NCBI GenBank assembly: GCA_963791905.1
Contig: CAWBTX010000006.1
Span: 124,001 to 188,000, forward strand
Reading direction: 5' to 3'
DNA from: Gaiellasilicea sp963791905
GTDB lineage: Bacteria > Actinomycetota > Thermoleophilia > Gaiellales > Gaiellaceae
Length of the DNA: 64,000 bases
Under the pieces are notes generated by a model, which saw only the letters and a program-made list of their open reading frames with translations, was not told the origin of the DNA and made no database searches. This document shows positions 25,354 to 36,896 of this stretch, piece by piece. Made by a program: the position numbers and the translations under genes. Positions within the stretch are counted from its first letter, which is position 1; each line of letters begins with the position of its first letter.

Positions 25354-26450
25354 GGTGCGATGGCTGGACCGGTTGCCCGCAGCTTGGCCATCTCCGCCCG
25401 CCGATTCGCGGTGACCTCCTTCACGACGATCTGGATCGACGCCACGATCGGGACGGCGATGATCGCGCCGACGACGCCGAGCAGCGTCCCGAAGACGAGC
25501 ACGCTCGCGATCACGAGGAAACCGGAGACGTCGGCGGCTCTGCCCAGGATGGTCGGCTGGAGGAGGTAGTTCTCGACCTGCTGGTAGACGAGCACGATCG
25601 CGAGCATGATCACCGCCTGGGGCAGCCCGACGGTGAGCGCCGCGAGCACGAGGATCACGCCCGCGACGGTGGCGCCGACCATCGGGACGAGATCGAGGAA
25701 ACCCGCGATGAGGGCGAGCGCGAGCGGGAACGGCAGCCCGAGCGCCCAGGCCGACAGGCCGTAGATCGTCCCGCAGATGACCGAGATCGCGATGTTCCCG
25801 AGCATCGTGCGCGAGACGGCCGTGACGATCGCGGGCCAGATCCGCTGCAGGCGCGCCGCGCCGCGCGGGTCGAGCAGGCTGTCGATCGCGGCGACGATCC
25901 GGGGCATGTCGATGATCAGGAAGAGGGTCAGGAAGATCGCGGTGACGACGCTGAGAATCAGGCTGAAGCCGGAGATGGCGACGCCGATCACACCGCCGGC
26001 CGCTTGCCCGATCGCCTCGGCGATCTGCTGCACGCTCTCCTGTGACTTCTCGGGCGCGGCGCTGTGGTCGTCGAGCCACGAGCCGAGCGACGACTCGCGG
26101 ATCTCCTGCACGATCGACGGCAGCGCGTCGACGAAGTCGCCGACCGCTTCGACGAACGGGGCGACCAGGAGAAACACGAGGACGACTCCGAGCGCGACGA
26201 GCGCGAGCACGACGATCGTCGCCGTCGCGCCGCGTCCGCGCTTGGTCCACCGCTGAGCCGCGGTCACCACCGGGTCGAGCACTAACGCCGAGAAGAGCGC
26301 GAGGAACAGCGTCAGGATCGTCGTGCGAATCGAGACGAACGCCCAGCCCGCGAAGATGAGCACGGCCGCGATGAGCAGCGTGCGGACAGTGATGTTGACG
26401 CTGAGCGCCCGGCGGCCGGCCGGCACCGAGCCGGAAGCGTCTACGTCCAT
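25350..26450 (-). CDS. AI-2E transporter/PerM-family membrane protein
   Basis: A 366-residue protein with the eight-helix AI-2E/PerM layout. Two N-terminal helices (LLIAAVLIFAGWAFVSIRTT) are followed by a soluble loop with SIVQEIRESSLGSWLDD. The diagnostic core is GNIAISVICGTIYGLSAWAL, LIAGFLDLVPMVGATVAGV and VYQQVENYLLQPTILGRAA. Family members export autoinducer-2 or act as Na+/H+ antiporters, but most, like this one, are unassigned. It is transcribed in the same direction as the large MMPL gene upstream, with a terminator between them. Confidence 0.88.
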   Translation of the reverse strand: MDVDASGSVPAGRRALSVNITVRTLLIAAVLIFAGWAFVSIRTTILTLFLALFSALVLDPVVTAAQRWTKRGRGATATIVVLALVALGVVLVFLLVAPFVEAVGDFVDALPSIVQEIRESSLGSWLDDHSAAPEKSQESVQQIAEAIGQAAGGVIGVAISGFSLILSVVTAIFLTLFLIIDMPRIVAAIDSLLDPRGAARLQRIWPAIVTAVSRTMLGNIAISVICGTIYGLSAWALGLPFPLALALIAGFLDLVPMVGATVAGVILVLAALTVGLPQAVIMLAIVLVYQQVENYLLQPTILGRAADVSGFLVIASVLVFGTLLGVVGAIIAVPIVASIQIVVKEVTANRRAEMAKLRATGPAIAP

Positions 26451-26516
26451 GGCAACAGGTACTCGCTCGTGCCGCAGGCTCCTGCAACCGGGCGCGAGGG
26501 AGGCTCAGCACGAAAC

Positions 26517-26549
26517 GAGGGACGCGAGCCTCACCGGCTCGCGCCCCTC
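26517..26549 (-). terminator. Hairpin after the large MMPL gene
   Basis: GAGGGACGCGAGCC (26517-26530) and GGCTCGCGCCCCTC (26536-26549) form a 14-bp stem with one mismatch and a 5-base loop. An out-of-frame TAA at 26557-26559 just before it is probably the true MMPL stop. Confidence 0.6.
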
Positions 26550-26556
26550 GTGAGCG

Positions 26557-29198
26557 TTACGCGACCTCGGCCGGAGTCGGAGGACGCACCGGCTCTCCCG
26601 CTCTTCGCCGTTGTGCGGCGGCTCGATGGTGATGTTCGGCAGCGCCCGGTCGAGCCAGCGCGGGATGTACCACGTCTTCTCGCCGAGCCAGGTGAAGAAC
26701 GCCGGGACGAGCGTCATCTTCACGACGAGCGCGTCGGCAATGATCGCGACCGCCAGCACGAGCCCGAACTCCTTCGAGATGCGGTCCGACGTGAGGATGA
26801 AGGCGGCGAAGACGGTGCCCATGATGATCGCCGCGGCCACGATGACGCGACCGATCGCGGCGATTCCATGCTCGACGGCCTCACGCGTCTTCAGGCCGTG
26901 GACGTGCTCCTCCCGGATCCGGCTCATCAGGAAGACCATGTAGTCCATGAAGAGCCCGAACAGGATTGCGAATGCGATCGGCGGTACGAACGTCTCGATC
27001 GGCCCGGTTCTGTCGAGCCCCATGAGATCCAGCAGGTATCCCTCCTGGAAGACGAGCGTCAGCACGCCGAACCCGATGAACGCCGACAGGATCGTCGTCA
27101 CCGCCGCGGTCAGGGAGACCACGACCGAGCGGAACGCCATCGCGAGCACGAGGAACGTCACGCCGATGATGTAGAGCAGGAAGAGCGGCAGGCGCTCCAT
27201 GATCCGGTTGCCGATGTCGATGAACGCCGCGTTGAGACCCGAAACGTAGACGGCTGCGTCGCCGCCCTCGGTCGCCGCGGGCACCACGTCGCTGCGAAGC
27301 CGATCGACGAGCTCCTCGGTCCGCTCGTCCTGCGGCGCGGAGTTTGGCTTCACGAAGACGATCGCGACCGTCTTCTCGTCGTTGAACTGCGGCTCGCCGG
27401 CCGACGCGACGCCGTCGAGGTTCCGCACGCCGTCATAGACTCGCTGCGGCGCCTGGTCGTCCCCGTTCACGTCGATCACAATCGGGATCGGCCCGTTGAA
27501 GCCGGGCCCGAAGCCCTCGGCGAGCAGGTCGTACGCCCGCCGCGCCGTCTGCTCGGTGGGCTGCGTGCCCTGATCCGAGGCGCCGAGCCGGACGAGGGCC
27601 GAGCTCGTCGCAAGCAGAAGCCCGACGACGAGAAGGACGACGAACACAGGCTTGTGGTTCCGCGTCACGAACCGGCCCCAGCGCGCGATGAGCGTCCGCT
27701 CGCGCGCCGCCTCCGAGTCGTCGATCGGCTGGACGCCCGCATGCACGTCCAGGCGTTCGAGGGCCCGGTGGATCTTCACGAACCAGACGATGCCGGGGAC
27801 GATCAGGACTCCGAACGGGAAGAGCCAGAGGCCGGTCAGCCCTCGGACGGGCGCGTCCCGACCGGCCTTCCCGTACATCCGCCCGACGGTCGACGGGATG
27901 ACGAACGCGCTGACCGGGAGCAGCACGATCCACAGCAGCAGCCCGAGCCAGCCTCCGAGCCCCTCGCCGGTCCGGCGCCTGGCCTCGCGGTGCGTCCGGT
28001 ACACCCAGTACCAGCCGTAGAGGCCCAGCGTGATCACGAAGAGCACGACGTGGAACCCGGCGCTCATGCGGTCGACCCGGTGCCCGAGCTTCGCGAGCAC
28101 GGCGATGAGCAGCGAGTTCGCCATTAGCACCGTCGTGAGGACGCCGAGCGCGGAGCCAATGCCGAGCTTTGTCACGAAGTCGAGCCCGAAGAACGCGAGC
28201 CCGGTGACCGAGATGGCGACTGTGAGCCCGGCGAAGATCGTCGCGCGCCCTGCGGAGGCGCCGGCCTCGGCCGCCGCGTCCGTGGGCGAGAGCCCCTCGT
28301 GCATGAGTTGGCGGAAGCGCGTGACGATGAAGAGGGAATAGTCGATCCCGACACCGAGCCCGATCATCGACACGAGCAACGGCGTGATCGTGTTGACGTC
28401 GGTGAAGCCGGCGACGATGAAGAGCAGGATGAAGGCCGTCGCGACGGCCACGATCGCGAGCGCGATCGGGATCGCGGCGGACACGAGCGCCCGGAAGACG
28501 AGCAGCAGCACGACGAGCGCCATCAGCAGGCCGAGGACCTCCTGGATCCCCTGCTCGAGGGGCGGGAACTCGGCGTCGCCGTTGAACTCGACGGTCACGC
28601 CGGCGGGCTCGACGGCCTCGCGTACGGCGTCCTGGACGGCAACGACCCGCTCGCGGTCCTCTTCGTAGATGACACGATCGAACTGGGCCTCGGCGTATGC
28701 GATACGCCCGTCATCTGAGAACGTGCTCTCGTCGAACGGGTCGCCCACGCTCGTGATCCCGGCGTCCCCGTCCGGATCCGTTCCGGTCGGCTTGAACTCG
28801 GACGTCTTCAGCTCCGCGATCGCCCCTTCGATCGCCGCCTCGCGCTCGGGCGTGTCGAGCCGCTCGCCGTCGGGCGCCGCGAAGACGAGGTTCAGCACGC
28901 CTCCCTGTTCGGCCGCGAACTCGGACTCGATCAGGTCGGTCGCTTTCTGCGTGTCCGAGCCGGGGATGTTGAACTCGTCCTTGAGGCTGCCGCCGACCGT
29001 CGCAACGAGGACGATCAGTGCCGCGATGATCCCTACCCAGGCGACGACGACGCGCCAGGGATGCGATGCGCAGGCGCGCATCCAGCGCGCGAGCCCTCCG
29101 GTCGACAGCCGCTCGTGCGCGGCACGCCGTCCGTTCCCCCCGTTCCCCGACTCGAGGGCGGTGTCGTCGATCGTCTGGTCTGGCGTGGTTTTCGACAT
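26557..29198 (-). CDS. MMPL-family RND transporter with inserted DUF4234-like segment
   Basis: About 880 residues. The two MMPL halves carry SMIGLGVGIDYSLFIVTRFR and AILFGLFMDYMVFLMSRIRE. Between them, at residues ~385-490, sits a DUF4234-like membrane module (GFHVVLFVITLGLYGWYWVY, RTHREARRRTGEGLGGWLGL) that ordinary MMPL proteins lack. The literal frame runs through the terminator to 26505 with an unlikely Arg-rich tail. One frame change near 26595 would give a tail EPVRPPTPAEVA ending at TAA 26557. Proton-driven export of a lipid or hydrophobic compound is likely; cargo is unknown. Confidence 0.87.
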
Positions 29199-29359
29199 GC
29201 GTTCCCCCTTGGCGGCGGTGTTGCCACTGTAGACCGGGCGGCACGGCGGAACTCATCGGTCTCCCGGCGCAGTTTTGCAGCGGAAGAATCGCGGTCCGAG
29301 GCACCCGCAGGCGATGCGGTACCCACACTCTAGAGGTGCGGTTTCCCGCACTCGGCACA

Positions 29360-30114
29360 TCAGCGCATGCGGGCCCAGCGGGGGATGCGCGCCGGATCCT
29401 CCTCGCTGCAGACCCGGACGAAGACGAAGATCATGCCGCCGAGGAGTGCCGAGAGGACGAACGCCTCCACGCCGGAGACGCCGACCGCGAGCATCCCGAG
29501 CCAGAGGTAGACGAAGAAGAGCGAGGCCCAGATTCCCGCCGTGAGATTCGGGTGCCGTCCGAGCATGCTCTTCATCGCGGCGGCGCCGAGCGCGAGGCCG
29601 GACACCGGCCGTGGCTGCTCGGGAACGGGCTCCGGGGCCGCCCCCGCCCCGTCGGCGTCCGTCGCCGGCGTCGCGAGCTGCCGTTCGAGGCAGTCCGCGA
29701 AGCTCTCCAGCATCTGCGCGGTGACGTCCTGGATCAGCCCCCGCCCGAACTGCGCGGCCTTCCCGGTCAGAGCCAGGTCGGTGACCGTGGTCACCCGGGT
29801 GCGGCCCTCGGCGTCGGTGAGGAACGACTCGATCGTCGCGTTGCGCGGCGCCGCGGCCGCGCTCCTCACGCGCGCTCGTCGCGAGCTTGACGCGGCGCCC
29901 CGGCTCGTCGACCTCTGCGCGCGTGACGTCGGTCGAGGAACGAGAGCGAGATCGGCCCGAGCTTCACGCGCATGCGGGCCTTCCAGTGCGAGTCGTCGAT
30001 CGTCTCGATGAGCTCGGCGCCGGGCATGCAGGGGATGACGCGCGGCACGTCCATCAGGAGCTCCCACGCCGCCTCGGGAGAGGCGGTCACGTCGAACGAG
30101 TTCTCGAGCTGCAT
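29360..30114 (-). CDS. coxG: CoxG-like SRPBCC protein with membrane anchor (two frame changes)
   Basis: ATG 30114 starts MQLENSFDVTASPEAAWELL and DVPRVIPCMPGAELIET, the exact CoxG (carbon monoxide dehydrogenase subunit G) start of the SRPBCC fold. An extra base near 29935 (SFL to TDVTRAEVDE) and another near 29840 (GRGAAQ to ATIESFLTDAEGRT) break the frame. The remainder keeps TRVTTVTDLALTGKAAQFGR and QMLESFADCLERQL. The C-terminus adds a linker and two to three helices (AGIWASLFFVYLWLGMLAVG), so this CoxG is membrane-anchored. CoxG recruits CO dehydrogenase to the membrane in Afipia carboxidovorans. Last gene of the cox operon, 11 nt after xdhC. Confidence 0.8.
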
Positions 30115-30125
30115 CGTGCGCCGGG

Positions 30126-30927
30126 TCAGACCCGGGCGGCCTCGAACGCCCGGCGGCACCCAGGCCCGCAGAAGTAGTACGTCCTGCCCTCGTACTCGAG
30201 TGTCTCGCTCGCGCCGGCGACCGAGACCGTCATGCCGCAGATCGGATCGACCGCCTCGACGAGCTCCGCGGCCGACCGGGCTCTCGTGTGCCGCCAGGCG
30301 ACGAGCTCGGCCAGGATCGCGACGGCGATCTCCTCCTGCGTCGAAGGCCCCAGATCGAGGCCCGCGGGGCACCGAATGCGCGCGAGCGCCTCCTCGTCGA
30401 GCTCGCGGGCCGCAGGTCGGCGAGGACGGCCGAGCCCCGCTTGGCGCTCGCGACGAGGCCGACGTACCCCGCCTCGCCCGCAAGGGCGTTCGCGAGCGCC
30501 TCCTCGTCGCCCTGCCCCATCGAGGCGACGACGACGGCGTCGGCCCGTTCCTCGAGCACCGTCGAGACACGCCACCCGAGCGTCCGCGCGAGCTCCGCGA
30601 GCATGCGCGCGGCCGGGCTGTCGCCGATCACGGCGAGAAGCGGTGCGGGCAGCTGAGGCTCGACGAGCAGCTCGATCGTCCCCTCCGACGCGCAACCGCC
30701 TTCGACGCGCACGAACCGCGCCTCGCCGTCGGCGAGCGCGGCCAGTGCCTCGCGGACGACGGCCGGCTCGGTGCACGCGCCACCGACCCAGCCGACGAGT
30801 CCACCGTCTGGCGTCACGACCGCGTGGTCGCCCCGCCGCGCCGAGGCCGGCCGTTCCACGTTCACGACCGTCGCCAGCGCGAACGGCAGGCCCTGCGCCG
30901 CCAGCCGGCCGGCCGTCTCGAGGACGT

Positions 30928-30931
<4 letters not shown>
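30126..30931 (-). CDS. XdhC/CoxI-family maturation protein fused to a YHS domain (one frame change)
   Basis: GTG 30931 overlaps the coxL stop. The N-terminal XdhC_CoxI domain has GLPFALATVVNVERPASARR and GGLVGWVGGACTEPAVVREA. A Rossmann XdhC_C domain follows (LLAVIGDSPAARMLAELART, GYVGLVASAKRG). A base is missing in a G run near 30410: VLADLR should continue ARELDEEALARIRCPAGLDL and GPSTQEEIAVAILAELVAWR. The protein ends with a YHS domain, DPICGMTVSVAGASETLEYE then YYFCGPGCRRAF, whose three Cys could bind metal. XdhC proteins sulfurate and insert molybdenum cofactor. The YHS addition suggests metal (perhaps Cu) handling. About 268 residues after correction. Confidence 0.82.
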
Positions 30932-33281
<2,350 letters not shown>

Positions 33282-33285
<4 letters not shown>

Positions 33286-33779
33286 GACGACTCCCTCATC
33301 CGGTTGGCGGCCCACTGAACGGACTTGACGATGTTCTGGTAGCCGGTGCAGCGGCAGATGTTCCCGGAGATCGCCCAGCGGATCTCCTGGTCGGTCGGGT
33401 CCGGGTTCTCCTCGAGCAAGGCGGCGCTGACGAGCATCATCCCGGGCGTGCAGAACCCGCACTGGAGCCCGTGCTCCTCCTTGAAGCCCTCCTGAATCGG
33501 ATGGAGCTGAGCCCCCTCCGCCAGCCCTTCCACCGTCGTCACCGTCTTGCCTGACACCTGCACGGCGAAGTACGAGCACGACTTCACGGGGACGCCGTCC
33601 ACCAGCACCGTGCAGGCGCCGCAGCTCGACGTGTCGCAGCCAACGTGCGTGCCGGTAAGGTGGAGGTTCTCGCGCAGGAGGTGCACGAGCAGGAGCCGCG
33701 GCTCGACCTCGAGCGAGCGTTGGGTGCCGTTGACCGTGACGGTGATCGCGTGCGTCGTCGGCTTTGCCTCGGTGATCAC
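33282..33779 (-). CDS. coxS: CO dehydrogenase small (2Fe-2S) subunit
   Basis: 165 residues from GTG 33779, preceded by AAGGAG with 5-nt spacing; it overlaps the zinc-ribbon gene stop by 4 nt. The plant-type ferredoxin domain has CDTSSCGACTVLVDG and the fourth Cys in VKSCSYFAV. The C-terminal four-helix domain has CGFCTPGMM and ICRCTGYQNIV. All eight cluster Cys are present. It passes electrons from the Mo-Cu site to FAD in CoxM. Confidence 0.95.
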
Positions 33780-34039
33780 GACTGCTCCTTGTCTTCGATC
33801 TCTTCCATGACGCCCTCGAGCGTCGTCTCGCCCGAGAACGAGGGCGGCAGCCCTTCTGGGATGTCTGCGCCGCCCTGCTCCTCGGCCCGGCCTTCGGGAG
33901 AGACGCCCGCGTACACCTGACCCGTCTCGAGACTGACGCGGGCGCCGCAGCTCGGACAGTCGACGATGTCGGCGCTCGGCACGACTGCGTGCTGACCGGT
34001 CTCCGCCGGCAGCGTCCGTCCGCAGTTCGGGCAGTTCAT
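33776..34039 (-). CDS. Small double zinc-ribbon protein inside the cox operon
   Basis: 87 residues with two CxxC pairs, MNCPNCGRTLPAE and VDCPSCGARVSLETGQ, followed by an acidic tail (EEQGGADIPEGLPPSFSGET, EEIEDKEQS). The four Cys could make one zinc ribbon. It overlaps coxM upstream and coxS downstream by 4 nt each, so it is translated as part of the coxMSL set. I know no described role for such a protein in CO dehydrogenase operons. An assembly, metal-delivery or regulatory role is possible. Base composition matches its neighbours. Confidence 0.75.
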   Translation of the reverse strand: MNCPNCGRTLPAETGQHAVVPSADIVDCPSCGARVSLETGQVYAGVSPEGRAEEQGGADIPEGLPPSFSGETTLEGVMEEIEDKEQS

Positions 34040-34899
34040 GCCGCAACCTCCTTCGCCTTCCGCAGACCGCGTGCCGTGAACACGCGCACGACGTTGCGCT
34101 TGTACTCGTCGGTCCCGCGGATGTCGGTCCGCGGCTGAGCGGCCTCCGCCGCGAGTCGCGACGCCTCCTCGATGGCCTCGTCGTCGAGCGCACGTCCGGC
34201 GAGGGCCTCCTCGGCCGCAGCGGCGCGCAGGTTCGTCGGGCCGACGCCGGTCAGGGCGATCCCCGCCCGCTCGACGGAGCCGTTCGTGAACGAGACGTGG
34301 ACGGCGACGCCGGCGGTGGCGTAGTCACCCACTTTGCGCTCGAGCTTGACGTACGTCCCGCCTGCCCGAGCCCCAGGATCGGGGATCCGCACCTCGGTCA
34401 CGATCTCGGTCGGCTCGAGCGCCGGCGTGAACGGGCCTTGGAAGAACTCGTCGATCGGGATCGTGCGGGTGCCGCCCGTGCTTTGCGCGACGATCTCGGC
34501 GCGCATCGCGAGCATCACCGAGCCCCAGTCGCCCTGGGGATCGGCGTGCGCCAGCGAGCCGCCGACCGAGCCGAGGTTGCGCACGATCGGGTCGGAGATC
34601 ATCGGCGCAGCGTCGCCGAGCGTGCCGTACCGGCCGCGAAGCAGCTCCGACCGCTCGCAGGTCTTGTGGCGCACGAGTGCGCCGATGCGCAGCGAGCCGC
34701 CGTCCTCCTCGAGACGGTCGAGCCCTGAGATGCCGTTGATGTCGACGAGCACCCCGGGCGACGCGAAGCGGAGCTTCAGCAACGGGATCAGGCTCTGGCC
34801 GCCGGCCAGCACCTTCGCCTCGTCGCCGTGCTCCTCGAGCGTCGCGAGGGCCTCGTCGAGCGTGGTGGGTGCGACATATTCGAAGCTCGCCGGATACAT
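34036..34899 (-). CDS. coxM: CO dehydrogenase medium (FAD) subunit
   Basis: 287 residues from ATG 34899, preceded by AAGGAGG. The FAD site is shown by AGGQSLIPLLKLRFASPGVL and DPIVRNLGSVGGSLAHADPQ, the two pyrophosphate-binding segments of the vanillyl-alcohol-oxidase-type fold. The C-terminal CO_deh_flav_C domain has VGDYATAGVAVHVSFTNGSV and RGTDEYKRNVVRVFTARGL. First gene of the minus-strand cox operon, divergent from coxD across ~100 bp. It transfers electrons from CoxS to quinone or cytochrome. Confidence 0.95.
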   Translation of the reverse strand: MYPASFEYVAPTTLDEALATLEEHGDEAKVLAGGQSLIPLLKLRFASPGVLVDINGISGLDRLEEDGGSLRIGALVRHKTCERSELLRGRYGTLGDAAPMISDPIVRNLGSVGGSLAHADPQGDWGSVMLAMRAEIVAQSTGGTRTIPIDEFFQGPFTPALEPTEIVTEVRIPDPGARAGGTYVKLERKVGDYATAGVAVHVSFTNGSVERAGIALTGVGPTNLRAAAAEEALAGRALDDEAIEEASRLAAEAAQPRTDIRGTDEYKRNVVRVFTARGLRKAKEVAA

Positions 34900-34969
34900 G
34901 AGGCAGCCTCCTTGTCAGCTCCGCAGAAAACAGTGGTCCGAGGATACGCGGTCGCGGCTTGCGAGTGCT

Positions 34970-34991
34970 ACATCGTCATTCCATACGATGT
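34970..34991. promoter_or_regulatory. Inverted repeat between coxM and coxD
   Basis: ACATCG (34970-34975) and CGATGT (34986-34991) flank a 10-bp AT-rich spacer just before the coxD start. The site lies in the only promoter region for both cox transcripts, so it may be the operator for CO or carbon regulation. No cox regulator gene is adjacent. Confidence 0.4.
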
Positions 34992-34995
34992 CGCC

Positions 34996-35865
34996 GTGCG
35001 GTTCGGTTCTGTCGACGAGGTGGAACGCGCGCTCGCGGCCGAGTCGTACCTGCCCGACCGGGGCCTCGCGACGGCGATCTACCTCGCTCTCGCCATGGGC
35101 CGCCCGCTCCTGCTCGAGGGTGAAGCGGGCGTCGGCAAGACCGAGGTCGGCAAGACGCTCGCCCGCATCCTCGACGCCGAGCTGATCCGGCTCCAGTGCT
35201 ACGAGGGGATCGACGCCGCGCAGGCGCTCTACGAGTGGGATTACTCCCGCCAGCTCCTGTACGCCCGCACCCTGCAGGCCGGCGAGCTCGACCCGCGCGA
35301 GCGGGTGGCGGAGCTCTACGGGGCGGACTTCCTGCTCGAGCGGCCGCTCCTCCGTGCGATCCGCTCAGGGGCCGGCGCCGTGCTGCTGATCGACGAGCTC
35401 GACCGCGCCGACGACGAGTTCGAGGCGTTCCTGCTCGAGGTCCTGTCGGACTACACGGTCACGGTCCCGGAGCTCGGGACGATCGCGGCCGCCGCGCCGC
35501 CGCCCGTGGTGATCACGTCCAACCGGACGCGCGAGCTCCACGACGCGCTCAAGCGCCGCTGCCTCTACCACTGGATCGACTTCCCCGACCTCGAGCGCGA
35601 GGTCGAGATCGTGCGGCTGCGTGCTCCCGGCATCGCGGAGCCGCTCGCCCGGTCGGTGGCGACCGCGGTCGGGCGGCTGCGCGACGTGGATCTCGTCAAG
35701 CCGCCGGGCGTCGCCGAGGCGATCGACTGGGCGCAGGCGCTGTCGCTGCTCGGGGCGTCCTCGGTGAACGGCGCGGCGGCACGCGAGACGCTCGGCTGGG
35801 CGGTGAAGAACCGCGACGACCTCCGCCGCGTCGAGTCCGAGCTGCCCGAGCTCCTCCGTGATTGA
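34996..35865 (+). CDS. coxD: CoxD-like AAA+ ATPase (CO dehydrogenase maturation)
   Basis: 289 residues from GTG 34996. MoxR-type AAA+ features are Walker A LLLEGEAGVGKTEVGKTLAR, then VLLIDELDRADDEFEAFLLE (Walker B), VITSNRTRELHDALKRRCLY (sensor 1 and Arg finger) and VKPPGVAEAIDWAQAL (sensor 2 region). The EGIDAAQALYEWDY stretch is typical of CoxD. In Afipia, CoxD drives sulfuration and maturation of the Mo-Cu site. It overlaps coxE by 8 nt and is divergent from coxMSL. Confidence 0.9.
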   Translation: MRFGSVDEVERALAAESYLPDRGLATAIYLALAMGRPLLLEGEAGVGKTEVGKTLARILDAELIRLQCYEGIDAAQALYEWDYSRQLLYARTLQAGELDPRERVAELYGADFLLERPLLRAIRSGAGAVLLIDELDRADDEFEAFLLEVLSDYTVTVPELGTIAAAAPPPVVITSNRTRELHDALKRRCLYHWIDFPDLEREVEIVRLRAPGIAEPLARSVATAVGRLRDVDLVKPPGVAEAIDWAQALSLLGASSVNGAAARETLGWAVKNRDDLRRVESELPELLRD

Positions 35866-36886
35866 CGGGACGGATGTCCTGACCCGTTTCGGGCGGGTGC
35901 TGCGGGAGGAGGGCCTGCCGGTTGGCCCGGATCGGATCGCGAGCTATTGCCGCGCAGCCGCACTCGTGCCGGACGACCTCTACTGGGCCGGACGCGCGAG
36001 CCTCGTCCACCGGCCGCAGGACATCCCGCTGTACGACCGCGCGTTCGCGGCGTTCTTCGGCGCCGAGCCCCCGAGCGCGAGCGCGCGCGCCGCCGGCGTC
36101 TTCGTGGCAGACGTCGAGACGGCGCCGGCCAGCAGTGTCGAGGTGCTGCGGCAGAAGAGCTTCGCGCGGTGCTCCCCGGAGGAGCTCGCGGCGATCGCTG
36201 CGCTGATGGAACGGATCCCAAAGGCGGTGCCGCCGCGCCGGACGCGCCGGCACGAGCCTGCGCACGGCGGCACGCCCGACCTCCGCCGCACGCTCCGGCG
36301 CTCGTTCCGAACCGGCGGCGAACCGGTGGAGCGCGCGTGGCGACGGCGACGGCGGCGCCCGCGGCGCCTCGTGCTCCTCCTCGACGTCTCGGGCTCGATG
36401 GCGGACTACTCGCGCGGGCTCCTCATGTTCGCGTACGCCGCGCTGCGGGAGCAGCCGCGCTGGGAGGCGTTCTGCTTCGGCACGCGGCTGACGCGCCTGA
36501 CGCGGGCGCTCGCCGCCGCCGATCTCGACGAGGCGCTCCGGCGAGCCGCCGAGGAGGTGCTCGACTGGGACGGCGGTACACGCATCGGCGAGTCGCTGAA
36601 GCGCTTCCTCGACGACTTCGGCCACGCCGGCCTCGCGCGCGGCGCGATCGTCGTGATTTGCTCGGACGGCCTCGAGGTCGGCGACCCGGAGCTCCTGGCC
36701 CAGCAGATGGCGCGCCTGGCGCGGCTCGCCCACCGCGTCGTCTGGCTCAACCCGCTGATGGAAGATCCGGCCTACGAGCCACTCGCCCGCGGCATGCGGG
36801 CATCGCTTCGCTACATCGACCTCTTCGCGAGCGGCCACAATCTGGCGAGCCTGGAGGCCGTGGGCGGAGCGCTCGCCGGGCCGTAG
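35858..36886 (+). CDS. coxE: CoxE-like VWA-domain protein
   Basis: 342 residues from GTG 35858. The N-terminal part (FGRVLREEGLPVGPDRIASY) is the VWA_CoxE lead. The C-terminal von Willebrand A domain has a complete MIDAS: DVSGSMADYSRG, the Thr of GGTRIGESLKRFLDD and the Asp of VVICSDGLEVGD. An Arg-rich linker precedes it. CoxE works with the CoxD ATPase in copper insertion into CO dehydrogenase, in the manner of MoxR-VWA chaperone pairs. It is followed 10 nt later by the cyclase/ATPase gene. Confidence 0.9.
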   Translation: MIDGTDVLTRFGRVLREEGLPVGPDRIASYCRAAALVPDDLYWAGRASLVHRPQDIPLYDRAFAAFFGAEPPSASARAAGVFVADVETAPASSVEVLRQKSFARCSPEELAAIAALMERIPKAVPPRRTRRHEPAHGGTPDLRRTLRRSFRTGGEPVERAWRRRRRRPRRLVLLLDVSGSMADYSRGLLMFAYAALREQPRWEAFCFGTRLTRLTRALAAADLDEALRRAAEEVLDWDGGTRIGESLKRFLDDFGHAGLARGAIVVICSDGLEVGDPELLAQQMARLARLAHRVVWLNPLMEDPAYEPLARGMRASLRYIDLFASGHNLASLEAVGGALAGP

Positions 36887-36896
36887 GCTCTGCATC

